This document shows positions 25,638 to 34,651 of a DNA stretch of 64,000 bases, piece after piece; the stretch's first letter is position 1; each line of letters starts with the position of its first letter. Under the pieces are notes generated by a model that was not told the DNA's origin, made no database searches, and saw only the letters and a program-made list of their open reading frames with translations. Made by a program: the position numbers and the translations under genes. Source of the DNA: Arthrobacter sp. AK04 (GTDB lineage: Bacteria; Actinomycetota; Actinomycetes; Actinomycetales; Micrococcaceae); the NCBI RefSeq assembly GCF_021129155.1, contig NZ_JAJOMC010000003.1, positions 1 through 64,000 on the forward strand, given 5' to 3'.

Positions 25638-26615
25638 ATGTCCGTGGAGCCCGTGACGGCTGAGGTCCAGACGCACCGTGCCCAGGTCCTGGGCGTCAAA
25701 GGCCTGGTCAAGCGCTATGGCGCCCACACCGTCGTCGACGATGTCTCCTTCCACATCGGGGCCGGTGAAACGTACGGGCTGCTGGGCCCCAACGGCGCGG
25801 GCAAGACCACCATCATTTCCATGGTGGCCGGGCTGATTCCGGCAGCCTCGGGTTCCATCGAGCTGGCAGGCTCGGCGATGACGCCGGGGAGTACCCGGGT
25901 CAAGGGGCACATTGGCCTGGTCCCGCAGGAACTTGCCATCTACCCGGACCTGACGGCGAAGGAAAACCTCCGGTTCTTCGGCCGGCTCCAGGGCCTTCAC
26001 GGCCAGGAGCTGAAGCGCCGCACCGGGGAGGTACTGGACCTCATCGGCCTTGCGGACCGGGCGGGCGAGCAGACCAAAAAGTTCTCCGGCGGGATGAAAC
26101 GCCGGCTCAATATCGGCATCGGGCTGCTGCACCGGCCAACCCTGCTGATCCTGGATGAACCAACCGTGGGGGTGGACCCCCAGTCCCGGAACTCCATTCT
26201 GGAATCGGTTGAAGGGCTTGCAACCGAGGGGATGGCTGTCCTCTACACCACCCATTACATGGAAGAAGCGGAACGGCTGTGCGACCGGATCGCCATCATC
26301 GACGAAGGACGGATCCAGGCAGAGGGCACCAGGAGCGAACTGGTGGAGCTGACCGGCGGAGTGGACCGCATCGACCTGCACGGCAGCGGAAACACCGGTG
26401 CCGCTGCCACGGCACTGCGGCGGCTTGCAGGGGTACAGCATGTCGACGGCGGTGCGGCGGGTTTGACGCTGACGGTGCACAACGGCCCCGGCCTTCTCGC
26501 CCCCATTGTCGCTGAGGCGGGCGGAGCCGGAATGGCGCTCACGTCCGTGGAGATCGTCCGGCCGGACCTTGAATCCGTCTTCCTGCACCTGACCGGCAAA
26601 GCACTGCGGGACTGA
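25638..26615 (+). CDS. ABC transporter ATP-binding protein (ABC-2 drug/lipid export type)
   Basis: The 325-residue protein has Walker A GPNGAGKTT (about 54-62), Q-loop VPQELAIYPDLT, signature FSGGMKRRLNIG, Walker B LLILDEPTVGVDP and H-loop TTHYMEEAERLCD. The C-terminal ~90 residues are an extension common in DrrA/CcmA-type exporters. It powers the two permeases encoded immediately downstream. It starts directly after the stop of the DUF1508 gene. Confidence 0.95.
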   Translation: MSVEPVTAEVQTHRAQVLGVKGLVKRYGAHTVVDDVSFHIGAGETYGLLGPNGAGKTTIISMVAGLIPAASGSIELAGSAMTPGSTRVKGHIGLVPQELAIYPDLTAKENLRFFGRLQGLHGQELKRRTGEVLDLIGLADRAGEQTKKFSGGMKRRLNIGIGLLHRPTLLILDEPTVGVDPQSRNSILESVEGLATEGMAVLYTTHYMEEAERLCDRIAIIDEGRIQAEGTRSELVELTGGVDRIDLHGSGNTGAAATALRRLAGVQHVDGGAAGLTLTVHNGPGLLAPIVAEAGGAGMALTSVEIVRPDLESVFLHLTGKALRD

Positions 26616-26616
26616 C

Positions 26617-27789
26617 GTGCGCGGACTCTGGACAATGGTCGCCAACGACCTCCGGCAGCGTATCCGCGACAAGTCCGTCCTGATCTTCTCCCTCCTTGTT
26701 CCCTTGGCACTCATGGGAGTCCTGAATCTGTCATTCGGCGGCTTCGACAGCGGGAGCGCCACCCTGAAGCCCGCCGTCGTCATTGCAAACTCTGAAGACA
26801 GCGGGCCGCTTGGCAGCGCACTGCTGGAAGCGGTGGACTCGCTGCCCACCATGGACGTGACTATTCAACGGGCCGCGGCCGGCGATGTCCGGCAGGAAAC
26901 AAAGGACACGGGGGCCGACCTGGGCATCATCCTGCCGGCGGACTTCACGACGGCCCTGTCCACCGGACGGGCGCTCTCGGTCCAGATCATCGAAGGGGAT
27001 GCGGCGGGTCTGGAAACCGGTGTCCTGGTCTCCGTGGTGGACGGGCTCCTGCAGCAGTTCTCGGCGGGCACCGTGACAGCCACGGCCGGGGACATCGCCG
27101 GACTCCCCCACGGGGTCCTCGGCGGGCTTGCACAGCAGGCTGCAGCAGGCACGCCCGCCCTGACATTGTCAGAAGGCCAGGCGTCGGCCGAGCAGCTCTC
27201 ACTCAAGGGAACGCTCGTGGCGGGCCAGACCGGGCTCTTCCTGCTCTTCACCGTCGGGTTCGGGGTCCTGGGGCTGCTGGCCGAGCGGGAGGAGGGCACG
27301 CTCGCCAGGCTGCAGTCAACCCCGGTGGCCGCCGGGACAATCATCTCGGCCAAAGCCCTGGTGGGATTCATCCTCGGCGTGGCGGCAACAACCGTCCTGC
27401 TCACGGCGGGCAGTGTGCTGTTCGGTGTCTCGTTCGGCTCACCGGCGGTGGTGGCGCTCCTGGTCCTGGCTGTGGCCGCGGCCGCCACGAGCCTGACGTT
27501 CATCGTTGCCCGCCTTGTCCGCAGCGCCGAACAGGCCAACATTGCCCAGTCCATCGTTGCCATGCTCCTGGGAATCGCCGGCGGCGCGTTCTTCCCCGTC
27601 GAAGCCTCGGGCTTTCTGGCCACGCTCATGGACCTCAACCCCATCGCGGCCTTTATACGCGGCCTGGGCATCACCGCGGGAGGCGGCGGAGTACCGGACA
27701 TCGCCACCCCCCTCGCCATCATGCTGGGCTTCGCCGCCGTGGCCACCCTGGCGTCCCGGCTGCTTCCGGACAGGGGTGTCCGGGCATGA
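26617..27789 (+). CDS. ABC-2 type exporter permease
   Basis: The 390-residue protein has an N-terminal membrane anchor (SVLIFSLLVPLALMGVL), a large extracytoplasmic loop of about 180 residues, then five C-terminal membrane helices including LFLLFTVGFGVLGLLAEREEGTL, the ABC-2 membrane-domain signature. The start is GTG at 26617, one base after the ATPase stop. It is homologous in layout to the next gene product, implying a heterodimeric channel. The substrate is unknown. Confidence 0.9.
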   Translation: MRGLWTMVANDLRQRIRDKSVLIFSLLVPLALMGVLNLSFGGFDSGSATLKPAVVIANSEDSGPLGSALLEAVDSLPTMDVTIQRAAAGDVRQETKDTGADLGIILPADFTTALSTGRALSVQIIEGDAAGLETGVLVSVVDGLLQQFSAGTVTATAGDIAGLPHGVLGGLAQQAAAGTPALTLSEGQASAEQLSLKGTLVAGQTGLFLLFTVGFGVLGLLAEREEGTLARLQSTPVAAGTIISAKALVGFILGVAATTVLLTAGSVLFGVSFGSPAVVALLVLAVAAAATSLTFIVARLVRSAEQANIAQSIVAMLLGIAGGAFFPVEASGFLATLMDLNPIAAFIRGLGITAGGGGVPDIATPLAIMLGFAAVATLASRLLPDRGVRA

Positions 27790-28952
27790 GGAGCATCATC
27801 GGAATCGCTGTGGTGGAAGTCCGGCTCTTCCTGCGGGACAGGTCCAACATTTTCTTTGTTTTTGTTTTCCCCCTCCTGCTGATCCTGCTGCTCGGCTCGC
27901 AGTTCGGCGCCAACAGCGCCCAGGCACGCGTGGCACTGTCCGGCGCGCCGGGGACGGAACTCGCGGAGGCCCTGTCCGGGCAGCTGGAAGAGGACGGCCT
28001 TGAGGTGTCCCCAGCCGGAGCCGCATCAATACGGGACCAGCTGAGCCGCGGAAGGACCGACGTCGGGATCTTCATCAGCGACGACGACGCCGCGGCCTTC
28101 GCAGCCGGCCGGCCGGCGGACATCGAAGTGGTGACAGCTTCGCAGTCAGCCGCGCAGGCTGTGCTCCAGGAGGTGCGCGCCTCCATCCAGGCCGTCAGCA
28201 CGGAACGGCGGCAACAGTCCCTGCTCGAATCAGCAGGAGTGGGCGCACCGGAGGCGGCTGCGGCGCTAAAGCAGGCGAAGGAATCGGTGCAACAGCCCCG
28301 GGTGGAGCTGGTGGACACCAACGACGTCACGCAGGTCTTCCAGGGACTGGGCCGGTTCGACCTTGGGGCCACCCAACAGCTCCTCCTGTTCGTCTTCCTG
28401 AGTTCCCTGACGGGTGCCGCCACCCTGATCAAGGCCCGGCGGCTGGGGGTCATAGCCCGCGTCATGGCGGCGCCCGTTTCAAGCTGGCAGGCGCTCGCGG
28501 GCCAGGCGCTGGGCAGGTTCGGCATCGCGGCGGTCCAGGGCGGGTACATCATGGCTGGCACGGCGCTGCTGTTCGGCGTCGATTGGGGGAATCCCCTGCT
28601 GGCGGGCTTGGTTCTGGCATTCTTTTGCGCAGTCTCGGCCGCGGCAGCAATGGTGGTTGGCGCGCTGATGGATAACGACGCCGCCGCGGCCGGTGTGGGG
28701 GTGGGACTGGGTTTGGTGCTGGCAGGGTTGGGCGGTTCCATGGTGCCGCCGGAATTCTTCTCCGAGGCGCTCCAGGCAGTGTCCCGCGCGACGCCGCACC
28801 GCTGGGCGTATGACGCTTTTGCGGATATCCAGCGGCATGACGGCACCCTGGTGGACATCCTTCCGCAGCTCGGGGTCCTGGCCGCCATGGCACTGGCGCT
28901 GCTGGCGCTGGGGTCATTCCTGCTGCGCCGGAGCCTCAGCCGGGCGCTGTAG
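27786..28952 (+). CDS. ABC-2 type exporter permease
   Basis: The 388-residue protein has the same architecture as the preceding permease: an anchor helix (NIFFVFVFPLLLILLLGSQFG), an extracytoplasmic domain, and C-terminal helices with QLLLFVFLSSLTGAATLIKARRLGVIARVMA. Its ATG overlaps the upstream TGA by four bases (ATGA). Together with the ATPase it forms a complete exporter expressed from the DosR-type box at 25282. Confidence 0.9.
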   Translation: MRSIIGIAVVEVRLFLRDRSNIFFVFVFPLLLILLLGSQFGANSAQARVALSGAPGTELAEALSGQLEEDGLEVSPAGAASIRDQLSRGRTDVGIFISDDDAAAFAAGRPADIEVVTASQSAAQAVLQEVRASIQAVSTERRQQSLLESAGVGAPEAAAALKQAKESVQQPRVELVDTNDVTQVFQGLGRFDLGATQQLLLFVFLSSLTGAATLIKARRLGVIARVMAAPVSSWQALAGQALGRFGIAAVQGGYIMAGTALLFGVDWGNPLLAGLVLAFFCAVSAAAAMVVGALMDNDAAAAGVGVGLGLVLAGLGGSMVPPEFFSEALQAVSRATPHRWAYDAFADIQRHDGTLVDILPQLGVLAAMALALLALGSFLLRRSLSRAL

Positions 28953-28963
28953 TTCCGGTTTGA

Positions 28964-28997
28964 CCGGCCCGGCCCGCCGCTCCTGGAGCCGGGCCGG
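28964..28997. terminator. Hairpin between convergent exporter and DUF5129-like genes
   Basis: CCGGCCCGGC (28964-28973) pairs with GCCGGGCCGG (28988-28997) around a 14-base loop, between convergent genes. Confidence 0.7.
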
Positions 28998-29000
28998 AAT

Positions 29001-30470
29001 TTAGAAACTGGACGAGCTGCCGGACCCGGAGAAGCTCCCGCCGCTGCTTCCATAACCGGTGGTGCTGCCGCCTCCGCCCCGGGCGGAACTGACGCTGCTG
29101 ACTCCCGTGTTCAGCCCGGAATTGAAGGTGGCCACGGAGAAGAAGTGGTAGGACGGGTATACGGTGCCCAGGATGCTTGGCTCGTAGCTGCGCCGGCGCT
29201 TGTGGTTGAGTCCGTCCTGGGCCGCCTCCATCTCCTTTCGCATCAGCTGCGCTTCGCGTTCGTTCTTCGCGAATCCCCCAATGACTGTCTGGGCATGGTT
29301 TTCCAGGAGCACGGCGAGCCTGGACCGGGCATCGTAGAGGCGGTCGAGCGCCTTTTCCGGACTGATTTTTTCCTCGGCGAGCTCCGCCGTCCACCGTTCG
29401 ATTTCACGCAGGCTCTGGTCGCGGAAGGACCGCAGCGCCGCCGCCGTTGGCGAGTCCCCCTGCCCGTGGCGCTTGGTGAGGAGTTGCTCCAGGCCCGCGA
29501 GGTCCTTGCGGAAGGGGGCGAGCTGACGGTCCCACGCGGTAGGCCACGTGCCGGCCTTGTTGAGGAGCGCGTTGGTGTCGGCGATGACATCGTCCAGCGC
29601 GTCGAGCTCGGATGACGCATCCGCGTACTCCCGGGCGAGCTTCAGGTGCCTGCGGCGGCCCAGATCCCGCCTGGACAGCGCATGCACCTTGTTTGAGAGC
29701 TGGCTGGCGGTGTTGTAACGGTTCAGGAAAGTGCGGTGCTTCTCCAGGACGTGGCCTCCGTAGCGCGACGATTCCGGAATGGTGCCCGCGTTCAGTTCTG
29801 TCACCTCAAGGTCCATGCTGACGTTGGCGTAGCTTTGGTCACCGCGCTCGATCTCCTTCCGGCTGGAGGACCTGGTCACGGCCCGCACGATGAGCCAGGC
29901 GGCGGCACCCAGTGCCGCTGTTCCTGCCGTCACCCAGGCCGTGACCAGGAAAGCGGCGGACCGGTACCACGGCTGGTTGATGAGTCCGGCCGCGCGGCGT
30001 ACCCCGGCGATGGTTCCGTCCGTCCACTGCGCGTCACGGAGGAGATCCTTGGCCGCGTCCTGGATGTCGTTCCGCTGCTCCAGGGACACTTTGCGGTCCT
30101 CGCCCATGTACGTTCCAACGTGGCGGCCCACCGGATCAAGGGCGAAGATGAAGAGCCCGTCGGCCCACTTCTGCCCGTCCGCGCTGATCCATTCCGGATG
30201 CTCGCTCCGGGCATACCTCAGGACCTCTTCATTGAGGTTATCCTCTGCGCTGCCGTTGTAGGTGTAGACGGCAACCCGCGTGGGCGCGTAGAAGTCAATG
30301 CCCTCCAGGGCCGGAACCAGCTTGTTCCGGTCCAGGACGCCGGCAGTGTCCTCCACCCCCACAGAAACCGGCGGATCAGCGAAGGCAACCGCTGCTCCGG
30401 CCGGTAGCAGCGCTGCCAGGACCAGCAGCAGGCCCACAAGCCTTTGTACTGCGGTGTTCATCTGCGTCAC
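29001..30470 (-). CDS. Secreted/anchored TPM-like (DUF5129-type) membrane protein
   Basis: The 489-residue protein has a signal peptide (RLVGLLLVLAALLPAGAAVAFA). An extracytoplasmic domain (DTAGVLDRNKLVPALEGIDFYAPTRVAVYTY...) resembles TPM domains. A membrane segment follows (SAAFLVTAWVTAGTAALGAAAWLIV), then a long cytoplasmic helical region (about 215-430), and a Gly/Ser-rich tail ending SGSGSSSSF. The tail type is common in TPM proteins. I call DUF5129 from memory only. Start GTG at 30470 has GGGGAG eight bases upstream; ATG at 30461 is the alternative. Role unknown, perhaps envelope stress. Confidence 0.75.
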   Translation of the reverse strand: MTQMNTAVQRLVGLLLVLAALLPAGAAVAFADPPVSVGVEDTAGVLDRNKLVPALEGIDFYAPTRVAVYTYNGSAEDNLNEEVLRYARSEHPEWISADGQKWADGLFIFALDPVGRHVGTYMGEDRKVSLEQRNDIQDAAKDLLRDAQWTDGTIAGVRRAAGLINQPWYRSAAFLVTAWVTAGTAALGAAAWLIVRAVTRSSSRKEIERGDQSYANVSMDLEVTELNAGTIPESSRYGGHVLEKHRTFLNRYNTASQLSNKVHALSRRDLGRRRHLKLAREYADASSELDALDDVIADTNALLNKAGTWPTAWDRQLAPFRKDLAGLEQLLTKRHGQGDSPTAAALRSFRDQSLREIERWTAELAEEKISPEKALDRLYDARSRLAVLLENHAQTVIGGFAKNEREAQLMRKEMEAAQDGLNHKRRRSYEPSILGTVYPSYHFFSVATFNSGLNTGVSSVSSARGGGGSTTGYGSSGGSFSGSGSSSSF

Positions 30471-30659
30471 CCGGCTGCTCCCCTGCGCGCGGCCTTGCCC
30501 TCGAACCGGCCCGGCGTGATGTGTTCCTGCCACACAACCATGGGCGCTCCTCAATCCTCAGCACGTGTTGCTTCCCGATGCTGTGTGGTGCTCTGCTTGG
30601 ATGAGCGGTTACACAGGAACCCCCGCCATCATCATGGAGCCTCAGGAGAAGCCACCACA

Positions 30660-30673
30660 GGGCCGAAGGTCCT
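30660..30673. promoter_or_regulatory. DosR-type box between the TPM-like and stress-protein genes
   Basis: GGGCCGAAGGTCCT is only ~28 bp (centre) from the stress-protein ATG, too close for the usual geometry. Read leftward, CATGAT (30631-30636, minus strand) lies at 23 bp and could serve the TPM-like gene. Direction is unresolved. Confidence 0.4.
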
Positions 30674-30694
30674 CCGACCAGGAGCGCAGGAGCT

Positions 30695-31567
30695 ATGCAG
30701 GATTCGAGATCTATCGTTGCCGGCTATGACGGTTCGGCTGAAGCTGCAGCGGCCATCCAGTGGGCGGGGGAACAGGCGCGCCTGCGCAGCCGCCCCCTTC
30801 TTGTGGTGCACTGCTCCATCTGGCCGCTGCTGACCAGGAACCTGGGCCCGGTTCCGGGCGTTGCGGACAGCGGGCTGGAGCGGGCGGCGCAGGAAATTCT
30901 TGAAGAGGGCATCAGCCGTGCCGAAGCGGCGGCACCCGGGCTGAAGGTTGAAGGCACCCTGCTGCATGGACTGCCGGCGTCGTACCTCGCCGAAATTTCT
31001 TCCGGCGAGGAGATGATCGTGGTCGGCAGCCGGGGTTTGGGCGGGTTCCTGGGCCTGCTGGTGGGATCCGTGAGCCTGGAACTGGCGGCCACCGCAGCAT
31101 GTCCAGTAGCCGTGATCAGGCCTGACCTTCACCCTGGCGGGCCCGTCGTCGTCGCGGTGGACGGACTGGGGTCCCCCACTGCGCTGGAAGACGCCTGTGA
31201 ACTCGCCTCCGCCTGGGAAACGGGCCTCACCCTCGTCCATGTCCGCCACACGCCGCCGGGATACGGGCACCGGGAAATGCCCGACGCCGACGCTGCCGCC
31301 GGGGAGGTCCTCAGTTCTGCGCTGGAACGGGCCCGCACCCTGGCCCCAGCGGTTCCCGTCGAGGGAAAGGTGCTCACTGACACATCAGTGGCCCATGCCA
31401 TCCTCAGGGCTTCGGAAGGTGCACGGATGCTGGTTGTGGGAACCAAGGGCCAAGGGTTCCTCCGGGAGACAATAGGTTCCACAGCCCACGCTGTGCTGCA
31501 CCATGCCCGCGGTCCGGTCCTCATCTCCCGCCGCGGCACGGCCGCCCGCATCAGGGAAGAACAATGA
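30695..31567 (+). CDS. Tandem universal stress protein
   Basis: The 290-residue protein has two Usp domains: RSIVAGYDGSAEAAAAIQWA at the N-terminus with loop VVGSRGLGGFLGLLVGSVSLELA, and GPVVVAVDGLGSPTALEDA with loop VVGTKGQGFLRETIGSTAHAVL. Both contain the glycine-rich nucleotide loop, so both may bind ATP. GGAGCGCAGGAGCT precedes the ATG. It is divergent from the TPM-like gene, with a DosR-type box in between. Confidence 0.9.
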   Translation: MQDSRSIVAGYDGSAEAAAAIQWAGEQARLRSRPLLVVHCSIWPLLTRNLGPVPGVADSGLERAAQEILEEGISRAEAAAPGLKVEGTLLHGLPASYLAEISSGEEMIVVGSRGLGGFLGLLVGSVSLELAATAACPVAVIRPDLHPGGPVVVAVDGLGSPTALEDACELASAWETGLTLVHVRHTPPGYGHREMPDADAAAGEVLSSALERARTLAPAVPVEGKVLTDTSVAHAILRASEGARMLVVGTKGQGFLRETIGSTAHAVLHHARGPVLISRRGTAARIREEQ

Positions 31568-31622
31568 ACCTCATGGGAGCACTGTTCGTAGCTGGGTTGG
31601 TTCATCGGGCACGATGGGAGCC

Positions 31623-32156
31623 ATGACCTTCGAACTTCGTCTATGGACATCTGAAGATGCTCCGGCGCTGTGCGCCGCGTACGGAGAGAACCCGGATTTA
31701 CACACACAGTTCGGTGGCGCTGACCTTTCCACGGTTGACTCCGCGCGTGACTATATCGGCAAGCATTTTTCCTTCAGTGAATCCGGGCGCAATTGGGCCA
31801 TAAGTATTGGCGATTTAGCTGTGGGCAATGTCGGACTGTCCGCCATAGAGCAACGCCATGGAACTGCCTGGGCGTTTTACTGGCTCACATCCCCTGCTCG
31901 CGGCCGCGGTTATGCATCCCGTGCCCTTGCCACGGTAGCTGCCGAAGCTTTCAACGACGGCCTCTTCCGCCTCGAACTTGGACATCGAGTCAACAACCCG
32001 GCGTCCTGCAAAGTAGCTACCCGCGCCGGATTCATCCCCGAGGGCCTTGAGCGCCAGAAGTTGCAGTACGGTGGCGAACGGTTCGATGTGGAGACGCATG
32101 CACGACTACGCACGGACCCCATCCCAGATCTGGAACTTCTTTCAACAGCACGCTGA
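31623..32156 (+). CDS. GNAT-family N-acetyltransferase
   Basis: The 177-residue protein has FELRLWTSEDAPALCAAY at the N-terminus and the acetyl-CoA-binding motif with SPARGRGYASRALATVAAEAF (Q/RxxGxG/A-like RGRGYA). It ends in NNPASCKVATRAGFIPEGLERQKL, the RimJ/RimL pattern that acetylates protein N-termini or small amines. ATG at 31623 preferred; 31614 is in frame. The substrate is unknown. Confidence 0.85.
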   Translation: MTFELRLWTSEDAPALCAAYGENPDLHTQFGGADLSTVDSARDYIGKHFSFSESGRNWAISIGDLAVGNVGLSAIEQRHGTAWAFYWLTSPARGRGYASRALATVAAEAFNDGLFRLELGHRVNNPASCKVATRAGFIPEGLERQKLQYGGERFDVETHARLRTDPIPDLELLSTAR

Positions 32157-32165
32157 GGAATACCC

Positions 32166-32602
32166 ATGGCCATCAAATTCGAGAATGTCGGCATCGCCGT
32201 CCGCGACCTTGAAGCAGCAATCGCCTTTTTACCGACCTCAGGCTCACTGTGGTTGGCCGTGACACTGTCAGCGGCGAGTGGACAGAAACTGCCGTAGGAC
32301 TGGATGGCAACCACGCCAAGATTGCGATGCTCCAGACGCCAGACGGCCATGGTCAACTTGAGCTCTTTGAATACATCCACCCCGAAGCGAATGAAACGGC
32401 CCCAACCCGCACCAACGACATCGGCATGCACCGCGTGGCCTTCTCGGTGGACAACCTGGACACAGCCCTGGAGATAGCGGCGAAGCACGGATGCCATCCT
32501 CTGCGCGGTGTGGGGACCTACGGCGACGCCTATAAGCTCACGTACCTCCGCGGCCCCAGCGGGATCCTTGTGATGCTCGCCGAGAAACTGCAGGAAGACT
32601 GA
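32166..32602 (+). pseudogene. VOC/glyoxalase-family protein with a frameshift in a T-run
   Basis: From ATG 32166 the frame reads MAIKFENVGIAVRDLEAAIAF and then fails at the T-run 32226-32230. One additional T would restore TDLRLTVVGRDTVSGEWTETA through DIGMHRVAFSVDNLDTALEIA to ILVMLAEKLQED at 32602, a complete ~145-residue VOC metalloenzyme-fold protein. As given, the first frame stops after about 40 residues. A homopolymer miscount is a realistic alternative to a true mutation. It follows the acetyltransferase gene by nine bases. Confidence 0.85.
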
Positions 32603-32630
32603 CACCCGCGGGCGGCACAATCCCGGCCCC

Positions 32631-32644
32631 GGGACCTAGGACCC
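32631..32644 (+). promoter_or_regulatory. DosR-type box upstream of alcohol dehydrogenase gene
   Basis: GGGACCTAGGACCC is followed after 23 bp by CATCCT (32668-32673). Predicted leader of about 50 bases to the ATG at 32730, which has AAGGAG. Confidence 0.6.
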
Positions 32645-32729
32645 TTACCGATCCTGGGCCCCTCCTCCATCCTTGAGGTTGACGCAGCACTCAAGAACAA
32701 CCGGATCGGGCCACCAGCAAGGAGCAGCC

Positions 32730-33785
32730 ATGAAAGCCATTGTCTACGGCGGACCCGGAAAGAAATCCTGGACCGACGTGCCGGACCCGTCGATCATCAA
32801 TCCCAGCGACGCGATCGTCAAGGTGGACACCACCACCATCTGCGGAACGGACCTGCACATCCTCAAAGGCGATGTGCCGGCAGTGCAGGAGGGACGGATC
32901 CTGGGCCACGAGGGCGTGGGAACCATCACGGAAGTGGGGTCCTCCGTGACCACCCTGAAACCAGGCGACAGGGTCATCATTTCCTGCATCAAATCCTGCG
33001 GCCACTGCGCCAACTGCAAGACCGGGCTCTACTCCCATTGCCTGGGGGACGAAGGCGCTTCGGGAATCGGCTGGGTCTTCGGCCACCTCATCGACGGCAC
33101 CCAGGCCGAATATGTCCGTGTTCCCTATGCGGAAAACTCCCTTCACCTCCTCCCGGAGGGAGTCACCGACGAACAGGCGGTCATGCTCTCGGACATCCTC
33201 CCCACCGGCTTCGAAATCGGCGTCCAGTACGGCCGCGTCAAGCCCGGGGACACGGTGGCGGTGGTGGGAGCCGGCCCGGTGGGACTGGCTGCGATTGCAA
33301 CGGCGGGGCTCTATGGGGCGGCCACCATCATCGCCATAGACCTTGATCAAAACCGCCTGGAGCAATCGCGTGCGTTCGGGGCCACCCACGTTGTGCTGTC
33401 CGGTGATTCCGACTGGAAGGACCAGGTGCTGTCCCGTACGGACGGGCAGGGCGTGGACGTTGCCATTGAGGCCGTCGGCATTCCTGCCACCTTTGGCATG
33501 TGCACCGAGATCGTCCGGCCGGGTGGCACGGTTGCCAACGTTGGCGTGCACGGCAAACCGGTGGAACTGCACCTGGAGAACCTCTGGATCCAGAACATCA
33601 ACATCAGCATGGGACTGGTCAACGCCAACACCACGCCGATGCTCCTGAAACTCGTTGCGCAGAAGAAGCTGCCCGCAGAAAAGTTCGCCACCCACCATTT
33701 CCGCTTTGAGCAGTTCATGGACGCGTACGACACCTTCGCCCGGGCCGCGGAGACAAACGCACTGAAGGTAGTCATCACCGCCTGA
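32730..33785 (+). CDS. Zinc-dependent alcohol dehydrogenase (MDR family)
   Basis: The 351-residue protein has CGTDLHILKGD (first zinc ligand C and catalytic T/H), GHEGVGTI, the structural-zinc segment SCGHCANCKTGLYSHC and Rossmann VAVVGAGPVGLAAIATA followed by acidic DLDQNR, which predicts NAD preference. Similar actinobacterial enzymes are annotated as alcohol or butanediol-type dehydrogenases; the natural substrate is unknown. It likely regenerates NAD under low-oxygen metabolism, consistent with its box. It follows the broken VOC gene. Confidence 0.9.
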   Translation: MKAIVYGGPGKKSWTDVPDPSIINPSDAIVKVDTTTICGTDLHILKGDVPAVQEGRILGHEGVGTITEVGSSVTTLKPGDRVIISCIKSCGHCANCKTGLYSHCLGDEGASGIGWVFGHLIDGTQAEYVRVPYAENSLHLLPEGVTDEQAVMLSDILPTGFEIGVQYGRVKPGDTVAVVGAGPVGLAAIATAGLYGAATIIAIDLDQNRLEQSRAFGATHVVLSGDSDWKDQVLSRTDGQGVDVAIEAVGIPATFGMCTEIVRPGGTVANVGVHGKPVELHLENLWIQNINISMGLVNANTTPMLLKLVAQKKLPAEKFATHHFRFEQFMDAYDTFARAAETNALKVVITA

Positions 33786-33873
33786 CGGGCGCTTCCTGAT
33801 GGGCACGTCCTGATAGTCACGGCGCGGGGGCGTCCGCCCGGCTGGCAGCCACACCGCGGCCTATGCTGGTCCA

Positions 33874-34404
33874 GTGACCGCTGCCCCCTCCCCAAGCCCG
33901 CTCGACGTCGTCGTCCATTCCGGACCGGCTGACTGGTGGGTCATCCTTGCCGGGCTGGGTCCCCTGGCCGTCCTCATCGCTGCCCTGCTGGCGTTCTACA
34001 TCAACTGGCGAACGCTCAAGCAGCGCACTGCTGCCGATGCCACTGCGCTGGAGCAGAAGCGGGAAGCGGACGCCCATGCCCTGCTGCAAAAAACCGAGGC
34101 GGACAGCCGCGCGGAATGGTGGCGCCGGACGCAGTGGGCCCTGGACCGGGCACTGGACCAGGACGAAGGGACAAAAGCTTTGGGACTGGCAACCCTGGAG
34201 GTCCTGGCGCGCAGCGAACTGGCCCGCAACGAAGAGCTCGAGTTGTTCGACATCGCCTGGAAGAGCGTGTGGGGCGATGAGAACGCGGACGACGACGGGC
34301 AAGGCACCGGGGCGGACCAGGAGACGGCGTTCGTGGACGCCGGTGGCAACTTAGGCGAGAATGGAACCACGGGTGAAGACAATACCAAGGAGGTTGGACC
34401 ATGA
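33874..34404 (+). CDS. Hypothetical protein with one N-terminal membrane helix
   Basis: The 176-residue protein has an N-terminal segment WWVILAGLGPLAVLIAALLAFYINW predicted to span the membrane. A Lys/Glu/Ala-rich coiled-coil-like stretch follows (TLKQRTAADATALEQKREADAHALLQK...), then a helical domain with ALGLATLEVLARSELARNEELELFDIAW and an acidic tail. No family recognised. GTG start preceded by TATGCT seven bases upstream, so possibly leaderless. It overlaps the next gene by four bases. Confidence 0.7.
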   Translation: MTAAPSPSPLDVVVHSGPADWWVILAGLGPLAVLIAALLAFYINWRTLKQRTAADATALEQKREADAHALLQKTEADSRAEWWRRTQWALDRALDQDEGTKALGLATLEVLARSELARNEELELFDIAWKSVWGDENADDDGQGTGADQETAFVDAGGNLGENGTTGEDNTKEVGP

Positions 34405-34595
34405 GCGCGGCATCGTCTGAACACCGGTTCGTCCATACTCCGCGGAGCGCCGCCGCCAAGCCGGCCCCGAAGAAAGCCACCCCCGCCGAGCATCGGGTCC
34501 AGGTGGCTGCTGCCAGGCTGCGCGTCACGCTCGACCAGCGGCTCGGCCGCGAAACCCCCGCCAGGACCAAGGCGCTGGCCAAGGAACCCATCTAG
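34401..34595 (+). CDS. Small basic hypothetical protein
   Basis: The 64-residue protein is rich in Ala, Lys and Arg (TPRSAAAKPAPKKATPAEHR), ending RLGRETPARTKALAKEPI. The ATGA overlap with the upstream membrane-protein gene and AAGGAGG before the ATG make translation likely. No domain recognised; it could be a partner of the upstream protein. Confidence 0.65.
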   Translation: MSAASSEHRFVHTPRSAAAKPAPKKATPAEHRVQVAAARLRVTLDQRLGRETPARTKALAKEPI

Positions 34596-34651
34596 GTTCC
34601 GTTCTGCAGGCTGTTAAGGCCAACGCACGTCTGTGCTGGATTGGGTGAGTA

